Assembly (NCBI RefSeq): GCF_042678045.1
Contig: NZ_JBHUDI010000009.1
Coordinates: 323,316-387,315, forward strand
Origin: Natrinema amylolyticus_A
Lineage (GTDB): Archaea; Halobacteriota; Halobacteria; Halobacteriales; Natrialbaceae
Length of the DNA stretch: 64,000 nucleotides
Reading direction: 5' to 3'
Numbering within the stretch: the stretch's first letter is position 1; each line of letters starts with the position of its first letter. Made by a program: the position numbers and the translations under genes. Under the pieces are notes generated by a model. The model did not search any database. It saw nothing but the letters and a program-made list of their open reading frames with translations, and was not told the DNA's origin. Below are positions 34,814 through 43,191 of this stretch, in pieces.

Positions 34814-36007
34814 ATGGACAGCGTCGACGCCGCCGGCCTGGGGATCGGTGACGAGTATCCACCCCGGATCATGGGCGTGTTGAACATCAGCGAAGAGTCG
34901 CCGTACGATCCGAGCGTCTACGACGACCCCGGCGAGGCGGCCCAGTACGTCGACGAGGAACTGATCGGCGAAGGAGCCGACATCGTCGACATCGGCCTCG
35001 AGTCGGCGAACAAACGCTTCGAGGTGCTCTCGGCCGAGGAGGAACTCGACCGACTCCACATCGCGCTCGAGACGATCGAGAGCGTCTCCGGGGACGCGAT
35101 CTTCTCGATCGAGACCCGCTACGCCGACGTCGCCGACGAGGCTCTCTCGAAGGGCTTCGACATGGTCAACGATATCTGTGGCTTCGCCGATCCGGAGATG
35201 CCTGCAGTCTGTGAGGATCACGACGCCGCGGTCGCGAAGATGGCGAGCCCGCCGGATATCGAGCGCCCCGGTGCCGTCGAGGAGACCGACTGGGCCGCCC
35301 GGAAATCACCAAAGTGGGCCGCACAGGCCGACTACGTCGATCAGGTCTACGAGGCGCTGAAACAGAACGGCCTGACCGACAAAACGATCGTTGACCCCGC
35401 ATTCGGCGGCTGGAGCGAGGCCCAGACGCTCGCCGACGACCGCGAGACGTTCCGTCGACTGCGGGAGTTTCGGGCGCTCGAGCGGCCGCTGCTGGTCTCG
35501 ATCAACCGAAAGAACTTCCTCGGCGAGATCGCCGGCCGCGAGACCGACGAGCGGCTCCCGGCTAGCCTCGCAGCGACCGCGATGGCCGTCGAGCACGGCG
35601 CGCACGTGATCCGGACCCACGATGTCGCTGAGACGCGCGATGCAGCACTGATCGGGAAGGCGTTTACCGAGCGTGCGAGCGCGACCGCGGACGGACTCGA
35701 GGTCTCGCAACTGGACGCCCACTCGACCCGCGAGTTCCGAACGCAGCTTCGCGAGCGTGGTGTCGATCCCGCGGTCGCTGACAACTGGCAGGGCCAACTC
35801 CTCGAGTTCGACGGCCTCGATCCCGACGCGAATGATCGGCTCGCGGCCATCGCGGCCGAACAGGGAGCGGTCGTCAGACGCGCGACTGACGGCTCGTATC
35901 TGCTCGTAGGATCGACAGCTGACGTTTCCGGCGTTGCTGGCGAGCTCGCAGCTGAGACCGGCCGTCTCGGGGTACTCGGTGAAAAGCTGTCAGGGCTGCT
36001 GCGTTAA
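34814..36007 (+). CDS. folP: dihydropteroate synthase
   Basis: A 397-aa enzyme, in bacteria the condensation of 6-hydroxymethyl-dihydropterin diphosphate with p-aminobenzoate. The TIM-barrel opening RIMGVLNISEESPYDPSVY and GADIVDIGLESANKR are present. VNDICGFADPEM, IVDPAFGGWSE and RPLLVSINRKNFLGEI follow, then VIRTHDVAETRDAALIGKAF. Residues beyond about 285 form an extra C-terminal domain not found in minimal bacterial DHPS. MptE follows, so this is a pterin/folate cluster. Confidence 0.9.
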   Translation: MDSVDAAGLGIGDEYPPRIMGVLNISEESPYDPSVYDDPGEAAQYVDEELIGEGADIVDIGLESANKRFEVLSAEEELDRLHIALETIESVSGDAIFSIETRYADVADEALSKGFDMVNDICGFADPEMPAVCEDHDAAVAKMASPPDIERPGAVEETDWAARKSPKWAAQADYVDQVYEALKQNGLTDKTIVDPAFGGWSEAQTLADDRETFRRLREFRALERPLLVSINRKNFLGEIAGRETDERLPASLAATAMAVEHGAHVIRTHDVAETRDAALIGKAFTERASATADGLEVSQLDAHSTREFRTQLRERGVDPAVADNWQGQLLEFDGLDPDANDRLAAIAAEQGAVVRRATDGSYLLVGSTADVSGVAGELAAETGRLGVLGEKLSGLLR

Positions 36008-36010
36008 GAG

Positions 36011-36020
36011 AAAGCTTATG
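36011..36020 (+). promoter_or_regulatory. promoter of the mptE leader
   Basis: AAAGCTTATG matches the haloarchaeal pattern (purine-rich BRE followed by CTTATG). It would start transcription near 36038-36045, exactly at the first strand of the structured leader. Confidence 0.45.
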
Positions 36021-36037
36021 CCGGAGGCTTCGAAATT

Positions 36038-36174
36038 GGGAAGTGGACGCCGGGCGGCCTCCCGGGTAGGGGTACTTTGGAGGCGACCCCCGGCCCACAA
36101 CACGGAATTATTGCGGTACTACGCTTCCCAGTGACGACTGGATCCATTCTGCGGTGTCGGTCGAGACCGAACAC
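36038..36174 (+). ncRNA. putative structured 5' leader (candidate riboswitch) of mptE
   Basis: Base-pairing by eye gives a three-way junction. P1: 36038-36044 (GGGAAGT) with 36123-36129 (GCTTCCC). P2: 36049-36054 with 36089-36094, stacked on 36057-36062 with 36079-36084. P3: 36095-36100 with 36111-36116 (one mismatch). A further hairpin (36154-36162 with 36165-36174, one bulge) lies just before the start of the MptE gene. A promoter sits at the right distance. The layout recalls riboswitch junctions but matches no class I can name, and it lacks a T-arm, so it is not a tRNA. Conservation has not been tested. Confidence 0.4.
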
Positions 36175-36207
36175 ACAAACGCGTACAGCGCCGAGCACGA
36201 GTCGAGT

Positions 36208-36915
36208 ATGGAGTTCGACGAGTGGGAACCGGTCTACGAGGCCATCCTGCGTGATTTCGGGTACGACCGGGCCGGTGACGAGCGCGGACGAGACCTCCTC
36301 GCGTCGCTACTCGAGACAGCGTTCGATCCCGCTGGGCTCTCGAAAATCCGCGGCGCGACCGTCGCGGTCGCCGGTGCCGGTCCATCGCTCGAGACCGAGC
36401 GGGCTCTCGAGCGAGCGCGCGCGGCCGACGCCATCGTCGCCGCCTCGACTGCCGTCGACACCCTTGCGAGCCACGGAATCGACGTCGATTGCATGGTGAC
36501 CGATCTCGACAAGAATCCCGACACCGTCGTGGCACTCACCGAACGCGGCGTTCCAGTCGCGGTCCACGCCCACGGTGACAATCTCGAGGCGATCCGTAGG
36601 GTCGTTCCCGACTGTGACGTTTCCCACGTCCTCCCCACGACGCAGGCCACGCCCCGCGGCCCGGTCCGAAACTACGGCGGCTTCACCGACGGCGATCGAG
36701 CGGCCTTTCTCGCCGACCACCTCGACGCCGCGAGCCTCACCTTCGTCGGTTGGGACTTCGACGATCCCGCAGTCGACCCCGTGAAAGCGCGCAAACTCGA
36801 GTGGGCCGAACGACTCCTCTACTGGCTCGAGTCGCGCCGCGACGAGCGGTTTGCGATTCTCGACGGTCGGCGAGACGCGATCGATACCGACGCGATTCCC
36901 GTCGCCGAGCCGTAG
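36208..36915 (+). CDS. MptE-like 6-hydroxymethylpterin diphosphokinase (DUF115)
   Basis: A 235-aa archaeal enzyme that activates 6-hydroxymethyl-dihydropterin to its diphosphate, the substrate of FolP. Seen motifs are VAVAGAGPSLETERAL (about 52-67), IVAASTAVDTLASHGI, VDCMVTDLDKNPDTV, VAVHAHGDN and FVGWDFDDPAVDP. This set is the DUF115/MptE signature. The start at 36208 (MEFDEWEPVYEAIL) gives the standard opening; an upstream in-frame start at 36154 would cut into the leader hairpin. It lies about 200 bp after folP. Confidence 0.85.
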   Translation: MEFDEWEPVYEAILRDFGYDRAGDERGRDLLASLLETAFDPAGLSKIRGATVAVAGAGPSLETERALERARAADAIVAASTAVDTLASHGIDVDCMVTDLDKNPDTVVALTERGVPVAVHAHGDNLEAIRRVVPDCDVSHVLPTTQATPRGPVRNYGGFTDGDRAAFLADHLDAASLTFVGWDFDDPAVDPVKARKLEWAERLLYWLESRRDERFAILDGRRDAIDTDAIPVAEP

Positions 36916-36959
36916 CGCCGACGTTGTCGGATTCGTTTTCTCCGTCTGCCACGTGTTGC

Positions 36960-37145
36960 TCACCGGATTCGATACTCGACGATATCGCTGCTGCCACAGG
37001 ACGGACACGTTACCTCCGACTCGAGTGTCGTTCCACACCGTCGACACTCCTCGATGACCGTGTGATCGTCACGCCGGCACAGGACCGCTGCGAGCGCTTT
37101 CCGCATCGTCGACTGCCGCTTCGGATCGTTCTTCTGACCCCGCAT
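36960..37145 (-). CDS. zinc-ribbon microprotein
   Basis: A 61-aa protein with two CxxC pairs (CRRCGTTLESEVTCPSCG) forming one zinc ribbon, preceded by a basic stretch (KNDPKRQSTMRKAL). A shorter start at 37106 is possible. Small zinc ribbons of this kind act as transcription or RNA-binding accessory proteins in haloarchaea; the target is unknown. It lies convergent with mptE. Confidence 0.65.
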   Translation of the reverse strand: MRGQKNDPKRQSTMRKALAAVLCRRDDHTVIEECRRCGTTLESEVTCPSCGSSDIVEYRIR

Positions 37146-37267
37146 GGCCGGTCAGTTGCGAATATCACAATTCGTTATTGTCTCGTTATACGAACTGAAA
37201 CGGGATTTGATCTCGATCTGATGCGGTAATCGGCCCCTACGGCCTCGAGCGCCCGCTTTCTCGACAC

Positions 37268-38263
37268 TCAGCGGACGACGTCGTACCGAACGGGGTCGTC
37301 GGCGACCCGTTCGACCAGGCCCTCGCCTTCGAGCGCCTGCAGGTGTGCCGCCGCTTCGCCGGCACCGAACTTGACGTGGATGCCCTCGAGATCGCCGAAC
37401 AGTTCGCGGGCGACCGCCCACGGCGTTTTCGCGGCTGTCGTCGGCTCGTCGCCTTCGAGCGCCGCAAGCACCCGCTGGGACCGCTCCCGATGGTGATCCA
37501 GAATCTCCGCGATGCGTCCCCGTTCGATCGCGGCTCCGTGACCGGGCAACAGCCGTTCCGGGCGATCGGCGAGTCGCTCGAGCGTCGCACGAAACGCTCC
37601 AAGTGGATCGCGTTCGACCCCCGATTCGGTGGTGTCGGTCGCGGACGCTGCCTCCGACTCGCGTCCGTCGTTCCGGAGCGTCCGGGTATCGCTGCCCCCG
37701 ACGTTCGGTGTAATGGTCGACAACACGGCGTCGCCGACCAGCAGGAAATCGTCGCCGGCGAAGGCCGTATGGCCGAGCGTGTGGCCTGGGGTCGCAACGA
37801 CCTCGAGCCCCGCGATCCGATCCCCGTCCGCGAGCCGTTCGACCGGCGTCTCGTCGGGTATCGGGGAGATCGAATCGCCCTCGATCACGCTGTCGACCGC
37901 TGCGGTCGGCACCCCACAGCGTCGCATCACCGCAGCGTCACGTTCGAGGCGGCGTTCGCGTTCGCGTGCGTAGTCGGCTACCAGTGGTGCGTCGCCGGCG
38001 CCCATCGCGAGCGTCGCGTCGGCTACCTCGGCCAGCCGCGGCGCGAGCCCGGCGTGGTCTGCGTGCCAGTGGGTAACGAGGACGTACTCGAGGGCCACAG
38101 GAGCGACGCCGGCGCGCTCGAGACCCGCCTGTAGCTCCCGCCACGCTCGGTCGGTCGGTGGACCTGGGTCGACGACGACGCGGTCGGCGACGAGATACGC
38201 GCTGTTGCCACCTTCGGGTCCGTCCCCGCCGACGTCGATTCGCGAAACGGAATCAGCAGCCAT
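37268..38263 (-). CDS. MBL-fold hydrolase with winged-helix C-terminus
   Basis: A 331-aa protein. The metallo-beta-lactamase core has THWHADHAGL (64-73) and VATPGHTLGHTAF, then LLVGDAVL and LLPGHGAAI as further metal-site strands. The last 75 residues (HHRERSQRVLAALEGDEPTTAAKTPWAVAREL and HLQALEGEGLVERV) form a winged helix, the arrangement seen in the LACTB2/glyoxalase-like group. The substrate is undetermined. The start at 38263 is chosen over 38308 because the core begins right after it. Confidence 0.82.
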   Translation of the reverse strand: MAADSVSRIDVGGDGPEGGNSAYLVADRVVVDPGPPTDRAWRELQAGLERAGVAPVALEYVLVTHWHADHAGLAPRLAEVADATLAMGAGDAPLVADYARERERRLERDAAVMRRCGVPTAAVDSVIEGDSISPIPDETPVERLADGDRIAGLEVVATPGHTLGHTAFAGDDFLLVGDAVLSTITPNVGGSDTRTLRNDGRESEAASATDTTESGVERDPLGAFRATLERLADRPERLLPGHGAAIERGRIAEILDHHRERSQRVLAALEGDEPTTAAKTPWAVARELFGDLEGIHVKFGAGEAAAHLQALEGEGLVERVADDPVRYDVVR

Positions 38264-38291
38264 GACGCGAGTGTCCGGCTCGAGATCCCTT

Positions 38292-38372
38292 ATACGGTTT
38301 GCTGTCACGATTTACCGGTGGGACCGCAGGGCGGTCGCGGTCCCACCGGCACTGACTGACAGTAGACCGTAT
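38292..38372. repeat. dispersed palindromic intergenic repeat, copy b
   Basis: Best-formed copy. Ends are ATACGGTTTGCTGTCACG and TGACTGACAGTAGACCGTAT. The core contains a perfect 13-bp inverted repeat (38315-38327, CCGGTGGGACCGC, with 38337-38349) around a 9-nt loop. It lies between cetZ (its 3' side) and the upstream end of the MBL hydrolase gene. Confidence 0.8.
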
Positions 38373-38452
38373 TAGTCGCCCTGTTCGACCCCGGCGAGGG
38401 AACGGCCGGCTCCGAGAGCACGGCTCGCTCGAGGACGAGCCGAATCGATCGT

Positions 38453-39616
38453 CTAAAATAGCGCGTCGAGTTCTCCGCCGGTGTCCATCAGCGACGCGAA
38501 CTCCTCGTCGGCGCTGGCCTGGACGTCCGCGGTCGTCTCCTGTGCTTCGATCGCGACCTGCTGGAGCTGGTCGATCCGTGGCACGTCGGTCACGCCCGAC
38601 AGCAGGACGATCGCACCGACCTCGTCGCGGTCGGGGAGCGGGTAGTCGCCGCCGCGGATCTCCATGCTGCCGGTTTCGTCCTCGAGCCACTGGCGGCCGC
38701 GCTCGACGCCCTTGCGGTTCAAGTGGGACGGCGGACCGGTGGCGACGACGAGGCCGCGATCTGCGCTGGCGACGTCGCAGGGCAATGTTAACCGCCCGAG
38801 CGTCGCCTTACGGACGAGGCTAGTCAGCCGGTTGGTTGCCGTCCCTTCGTCGAACGTCTCGCCACCGCCGGTCAGCGAGGCGAGCAGGCCGTCGTTCGTC
38901 TCGACCGTCTCGCTCGCGTAGCCGATCGTCGAAACGCCGCTGCTCGAGAGCGTGTTGATGATCTCCGAGGAGTCGACGACGCTCTCGGCGACGTGGTCGC
39001 CCTGCTGGACCTCGCCGGCGGCAAAGAGGAGGCCGAACCGTTCGACGATCTCGCGGTTGATCCGGTCGTAGCCGCTGCCGACGGACTCGCCGGCGCTGCG
39101 CCAGGCGTCGTTGTCGAAAAGCAGCAGGTTGTCGACCTCGTCGACGAACGTCCGGAACGACCGGGCGGCGTTGAGCGTGTAGATACCACCCTCGTCGGTC
39201 CCCGGCAGGAGACCCAGCCCGTAGACGGGCTGGGTGTAGATCCGTTGTAAGTGGTTCGCGAGCACCGGTGCGCCGCCGCTGCCGGTGCCGCCGCCCATGC
39301 CGGCGACGATGAGGAACGCGTCGACCTCGTGGGTCGGAATCCGATCGATCGCGCCTTGAATCTCGTCGCTGTCTTCCTCGGCGATTGCCGCGCCGAGTTC
39401 GTTGTCCGCACCGACGCCGTGGCCTTTGACGCGAGCCTGTCCGATGAGGACGCGGTTCTCGGTCGGGACGTGCTCGAGCCCCTTGAGATCCGTCGTCGCG
39501 GAGTTGACTGCGATCGCCGATTCGACGAAGCCGCCGTCGACTCGAGCGTCGAACGCCAGGAACTCGTCGACGACCTTCCCGCCTGCCTGACCGAAGCCGA
39601 TGAGTGCGAGTTTCAT
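38453..39616 (-). CDS. CetZ, tubulin/FtsZ-family cell-shape protein
   Basis: A 387-aa GTPase of the haloarchaeal CetZ group, which controls cell shape and motility. It opens KLALIGFGQAGGKVVDEFL and carries the tubulin signature GMGGGTGSGGAP at 106-117, with GLGLLPGTDEGGIYTLNAARSF after it. The C-terminal half has the expected T7 region and ends in an acidic tail. Length fits CetZ (about 390) and not FtsZ with its longer tail. The start at 39616 gives the canonical N-terminus. Transcription is probably from its own promoter, divergent from the photolyase. Confidence 0.92.
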   Translation of the reverse strand: MKLALIGFGQAGGKVVDEFLAFDARVDGGFVESAIAVNSATTDLKGLEHVPTENRVLIGQARVKGHGVGADNELGAAIAEEDSDEIQGAIDRIPTHEVDAFLIVAGMGGGTGSGGAPVLANHLQRIYTQPVYGLGLLPGTDEGGIYTLNAARSFRTFVDEVDNLLLFDNDAWRSAGESVGSGYDRINREIVERFGLLFAAGEVQQGDHVAESVVDSSEIINTLSSSGVSTIGYASETVETNDGLLASLTGGGETFDEGTATNRLTSLVRKATLGRLTLPCDVASADRGLVVATGPPSHLNRKGVERGRQWLEDETGSMEIRGGDYPLPDRDEVGAIVLLSGVTDVPRIDQLQQVAIEAQETTADVQASADEEFASLMDTGGELDALF

Positions 39617-39859
39617 AGCTGTCTCTCGTGGCCGCTCCCTGGGTGGCCGCGACCGATCGGCGAGGATCGGCGCGTCCCAGTGACGTGGGAACGGGTTCCA
39701 CACCACGACGGTCCGGGGACGCAGGCATTGTTATGGCCGGCATACGAATGGACCAAAGACTTTCACGGACTCATTATACTCTTCCAACGACGACGTTCAT
39801 TGATCGGTGATCGTTGGGGACACTCGCGTCCGGCCGTCGCTCACGGATCGCCGGAAACA

Positions 39860-39869
39860 CGATATTTTC
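39860..39869 (+). promoter_or_regulatory. TATA box of the photolyase gene
   Basis: CGATATTTTC is centred about 29 bp before the GTG at 39894. It supports that GTG as the leaderless start. Confidence 0.45.
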
Positions 39870-39893
39870 CCTCCACGAGTCGTCAGTTCGAGT

Positions 39894-41291
39894 GTGATCG
39901 TACACTGGCACCGCCGGGATCTCCGCCCGAGCGACAATCGCGGGCTCGCACGCGCCGCTGGCGACGGGCCGGTCGTTCCGCTGTTCGTCCTCGATCCGAC
40001 CGTCCTCGAGCACGCCTCGCCGATCCGGGTCGCGTGTCTGCTCGAGGCCCTCGACGACCTGCGGACGTGGTACCGCGAGCGCGGGAGCGACCTGCTCGTC
40101 GTCCGCGGCGAGGCGAGCGCGGTCGTCCCCGAGGTCGCAACCGAGTACGACGCGCGTCGCGTCGTCTGGAACGAGGACTACAGCGGCCTCGCGGCGGAGC
40201 GCGATCGAGCCGTTCGGGCAGCGCTCGAGGACGCCGACGTCACGTGCGAGTCGATCCACGACGCCATTCACCACGAACCGGGGTCGATCACGCCGAATCA
40301 GGGCACACACTACGCGGTGTTTTCCTACTTCTGGAAGAAGTGGCGCGACCGCGAGAAACGGGACCCGGCCGACGAGCCCGATCCGGGCGACCTCGCTACT
40401 GTCTCGGGCGACCCGATCCCGTCGCTCGCGGACCTGGGGTTCGACGACCCCGAGGCGACGCCGCCGACGGTGACGACGGCGGCCGCTCGAGAGCGCGTCG
40501 CGGCGTTCTGTTCGGGGCCGATCTACGACTACGCGGCGCGACGCGACTACCCTGCCGAGAGCGGGACCTCGCGGCTCTCCCCCCATCTCAAGTGGGGGAC
40601 GGTCGGCCCGCGGGAACTGTACGCGGCGACCGAACGAGCCGCCCAGCGGGCGGAGACGGACGACGACCGCGAGAGCGTCCGTGCGTTCCAGCGCCAACTC
40701 GCCTGGCGGGAGTTCTACGCCCACGTGCTGGCGTTCAACCCCGAAACCGTCACCGAGAACTTCAGCGGCTACGAGAACGAGATCGAGTGGCAGAACGACC
40801 CGGCCGAGCTCGAGGCCTGGCAGACCGGCGAGACGGGGTATCCGATCGTCGACGCGGGGATGCGCCAGCTTCTCGCGGAGGGGTGGATGCACAACCGCGT
40901 GCGGATGCTCGTCGCCTCGTTTCTGACCAAGGACCTCCTGACCGACTGGCGAGCGGGCTACGACTGGTTCCGGGCGAAACTCGCCGACCACGACACGGCG
41001 AACGACGTCGGCGGCTGGCAGTGGGCGGGCTCGACCGGCACCGACGCCCAGCCGTACTTCCGGGTGTTCAACCCGATGAAACAGGGGCGGGAGTACGACC
41101 CCGACGGCGAGTACATCCGCGAGTACGTCCCCGAACTCGCCGACGCGACCGCCGACGAGATCCACAGCTGGCACGAACTCGAGCCGGCTGAACGAGAACG
41201 GGTGGCTCCTGCATATCCGGCGCCGATCGTCGACCACGCCGAACGCCGGAAGCGAGCGATCGACCTGTTCGAACGGGCCCGCGGCGAGTGA
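39894..41291 (+). CDS. phr: deoxyribodipyrimidine photolyase
   Basis: A 465-aa class I CPD photolyase that repairs UV-induced pyrimidine dimers using blue light. The antenna-binding N-terminal domain starts VIVHWHRRDLRPSDNRGLA. The FAD-binding C-terminal region has DAGMRQLLAEGWMHNRVRM, SFLTKDLLTDWRAG and GGWQWAGSTGTDAQPYFRVF, the photolyase signature with its electron-transfer tryptophans. The start is GTG 39894; an ATG at 39807 would add 29 poorly conserved residues. Confidence 0.94.
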   Translation: MIVHWHRRDLRPSDNRGLARAAGDGPVVPLFVLDPTVLEHASPIRVACLLEALDDLRTWYRERGSDLLVVRGEASAVVPEVATEYDARRVVWNEDYSGLAAERDRAVRAALEDADVTCESIHDAIHHEPGSITPNQGTHYAVFSYFWKKWRDREKRDPADEPDPGDLATVSGDPIPSLADLGFDDPEATPPTVTTAAARERVAAFCSGPIYDYAARRDYPAESGTSRLSPHLKWGTVGPRELYAATERAAQRAETDDDRESVRAFQRQLAWREFYAHVLAFNPETVTENFSGYENEIEWQNDPAELEAWQTGETGYPIVDAGMRQLLAEGWMHNRVRMLVASFLTKDLLTDWRAGYDWFRAKLADHDTANDVGGWQWAGSTGTDAQPYFRVFNPMKQGREYDPDGEYIREYVPELADATADEIHSWHELEPAERERVAPAYPAPIVDHAERRKRAIDLFERARGE

Positions 41292-41412
41292 TCGGCAGAG
41301 CGGACACGCGGCCGACCGTGACGCCGATCCGAGAGCGATTCTTGATCGGTACCACCTAGTATTGCGGAAAATACATTACCATTGGATACTAAATTACGGC
41401 CTTCGACAACAT

Positions 41413-41420
41413 CCTTATGA
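41413..41420 (+). promoter_or_regulatory. TATA box of the HalOD1 gene
   Basis: CCTTATGA is centred about 28 bp before the ATG at 41445, consistent with a leaderless transcript. Confidence 0.4.
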
Positions 41421-41444
41421 ACCAGAACGCCATAGAGTGCTAGT

Positions 41445-41750
41445 ATGTCCACCTCGGATGAAACGTCGGTATCTGACGGGGCGGCCCCTCCGTCGCAGGC
41501 GATCATCGAGGCCATCGCCGCCGAAGAGGGCGTCGACGTCACCGACGTCGAGCCCCCGGCGTACGACCCGCTGTTTACGGTCGTCAATCCTGAGGCGCTC
41601 GACGACCTGTTCACCACGACTGCTGGCGGTGCCAGCAACGCGGTGGTCTCTTTCGAGTACGAGGGCTACGAGGTCGTCGTCCATGCTGACGGCGTCGAGG
41701 TTCGCGAGCGGTCGTCGACCGACTCGCTCAACAGTTCGGTCGAGGGGTAG
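41445..41750 (+). CDS. HalOD1 output-domain protein
   Basis: A 101-aa protein consisting almost only of the haloarchaeal HalOD1 domain: SQAIIEAIAAEEGVDVTDVEPPAYDPLFTVVNPEALDDL, then VVSFEYEGYEVVVHADGVEV (both in pieces). HalOD1 is a common output module for haloarchaeal signalling; alone it may act as a partner or inhibitor. It is convergent with the sugar isomerase gene. The N-terminal 15 residues are a Ser/Asp-rich tail. Confidence 0.85.
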   Translation: MSTSDETSVSDGAAPPSQAIIEAIAAEEGVDVTDVEPPAYDPLFTVVNPEALDDLFTTTAGGASNAVVSFEYEGYEVVVHADGVEVRERSSTDSLNSSVEG

Positions 41751-41762
41751 GTACTCGGCGGC

Positions 41763-42731
41763 TCACTCTGCCCAGTACGCCTCCCCGGATTGGGTTTCGA
41801 AGATCGCCCGCCCGAGCAGGTCGATCGCCTTCTCGAGGCCTTCTCTCGAACTGGTCAGGGAGTCTTCGTGTTCGATGCTCAGCGCACCGTCGTAGCCGAC
41901 CATCCGTAGCGTGGAGACGATATCCTTCCAGTGGGTTTCGTCGTGGCCGTATCCCACCGAGCGAAACAGCCACGACCGGTTCGGCTCGTCCTCGTACGGC
42001 GTCGTATCGAGGACGCCCTTCTCGCGAGCCTGTGCGTCGTAGATCCGGGTGTCCTTGGCGTGGACGTGGTGGATCGCATCGCGCTCGCCCAGATACCGGA
42101 TCGCGTCGGTGATGGAGATCCCCTGCCAGTAGAGATGCGAGGGATCGAAGTTCGCGCCGATCCGGTCGCCGGTCTCTTCGCGTAGCCGTGCCATCCCATG
42201 CGGTTCGTAGACCAGCATGTTCGGGTGCATCTCGATCGCGACGTCGACGTCGTGATCTGCAGCGTGATCGGCGAGCTCGCCCCAGTACTCGATCGCTCGT
42301 TCCCACTGGTACTCGAGTGCCTCGGCGTGTTGTGGCGGCCAGGGTGCGGTGATCCAGTTGGGCGTCTCGTCGGCCGGACTGCCCGCTGGAAGTCCCGAGA
42401 AGCAAGTGACGGCGTCGACCTCGAGCTGGCCGGCCAGCCGGATCGCCTCACGGAGTTCGGTGTCGGCGTGTTCGGCACGCTCCTCGTCCGGGTGCAAGGG
42501 GTTGTTGTGCGTCGCGAGCGCGCTGATCTCCATGTCGTACTCCGCGAGCAAGTCGGTGAGTTCGGCCTGTTCGCTCTCGTCGTCGAGATACGCCGATCGG
42601 GTGAGGTGGTCGTCTCCCGGGTGGCCGCCGACGCCGGGTTCGATCGCGCCGACGCCGAGCCCGTCGAGATACGGCAGGGCTTTCTCGAGCGATTCGTCGG
42701 CCAGCGGCGGAGTGTGAACGCCGATCTTCAT
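41763..42731 (-). CDS. sugar phosphate isomerase/epimerase (AP-endonuclease-2 fold)
   Basis: A 322-aa TIM-barrel enzyme of the xylose-isomerase-like group. It begins MKIGVHTPPLADESLEKALPYLDGLGVGAIEPGVGGHPGDD (in pieces), then YDMEISALATHNNPLHPD and AVTCFSGLPAGSP. Putative metal-site segments are AIEMHPNMLVYEP, NFDPSHLYWQG, HHVHAKDTRI and LSIEHEDSL. It should isomerise or epimerise a sugar taken up or oxidised by the neighbouring genes. The start at 42731 matches the barrel opening. Same strand as the oxidoreductase and ABC genes. Confidence 0.85.
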   Translation of the reverse strand: MKIGVHTPPLADESLEKALPYLDGLGVGAIEPGVGGHPGDDHLTRSAYLDDESEQAELTDLLAEYDMEISALATHNNPLHPDEERAEHADTELREAIRLAGQLEVDAVTCFSGLPAGSPADETPNWITAPWPPQHAEALEYQWERAIEYWGELADHAADHDVDVAIEMHPNMLVYEPHGMARLREETGDRIGANFDPSHLYWQGISITDAIRYLGERDAIHHVHAKDTRIYDAQAREKGVLDTTPYEDEPNRSWLFRSVGYGHDETHWKDIVSTLRMVGYDGALSIEHEDSLTSSREGLEKAIDLLGRAIFETQSGEAYWAE

Positions 42732-42816
42732 GGGGACAGCGACCACATCCGGCGAAATAAAACGAGGGCTGGCATTCACTCGGTGGCGGCGGGTGTCGAC
42801 TCCGGACGTGGTCGAG

Positions 42817-43062
42817 TCAGCCGCTGATCGTCAGAACCCCGCCGTTGACGGTCACGTCGTCGGCGTCGTCTGGGACGGCGAACTCGAACTGCTCGTCGCC
42901 GACGATGACGATCGCCGTGTCGTCGACGACGTCGACTGTCGGCGTCTCGCCGGTGGGGCCGAAATCGACGGCGATGACGCTTTCGTCCTCGTATTCGCGG
43001 TTGGTGATCGTAATATCTGTCGTCTCGCCTGCTGCGGCTTTCAGTTCAGGGGGCGTTTCCAT
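42817..43062 (-). CDS. Hsp20-like small protein (DUF7127-type)
   Basis: An 81-aa beta-rich acidic protein (TDITITNREYEDESVIAVDFG; VDVVDDTAIVIVGDEQFEFAV; NGGVLTISG) resembling the alpha-crystallin beta-sandwich without the long N-terminal arm. Haloarchaea have many such short proteins. It could be a small chaperone or an unrelated beta fold. It sits between two sugar-metabolism genes on the same strand. Confidence 0.6.
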   Translation of the reverse strand: METPPELKAAAGETTDITITNREYEDESVIAVDFGPTGETPTVDVVDDTAIVIVGDEQFEFAVPDDADDVTVNGGVLTISG

Positions 43063-43100
43063 ACGCCCTCTTGGTGGCTCACGACCGTAAACGTCGTGCC

Positions 43101-43191
43101 CGATACTGCTCGTCAGCCACGCTCTGGCACCGAGTTGCCGGTGTGACCGCAGGACGGCTGCGGTGCCACGGGTGTGCCAACACCGGGAGCA
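43101..43191. repeat. dispersed palindromic intergenic repeat, copy e (degenerate)
   Basis: The core GTGTGACCGCAGGACGGCTG followed by CGGTGCCAC resembles the hairpin of copy b with changes in both arms. The left end is weak (CGATACTGCTCGTCAG) and the right end is not clear. It lies just downstream of the oxidoreductase gene. Confidence 0.5.

Noticed and set aside
36038..36129. tRNA gene
   Set aside because: A 7-bp terminal stem suggested one, but there is no T-arm (no GGTTCGAATCC-like segment) or normal anticodon arm; treated as a structured leader.
39251..41191. 646-residue frame crossing cetZ and the photolyase
   Set aside because: It overlaps two well-supported genes in a wrong frame and is Arg/Pro/Gly-rich.
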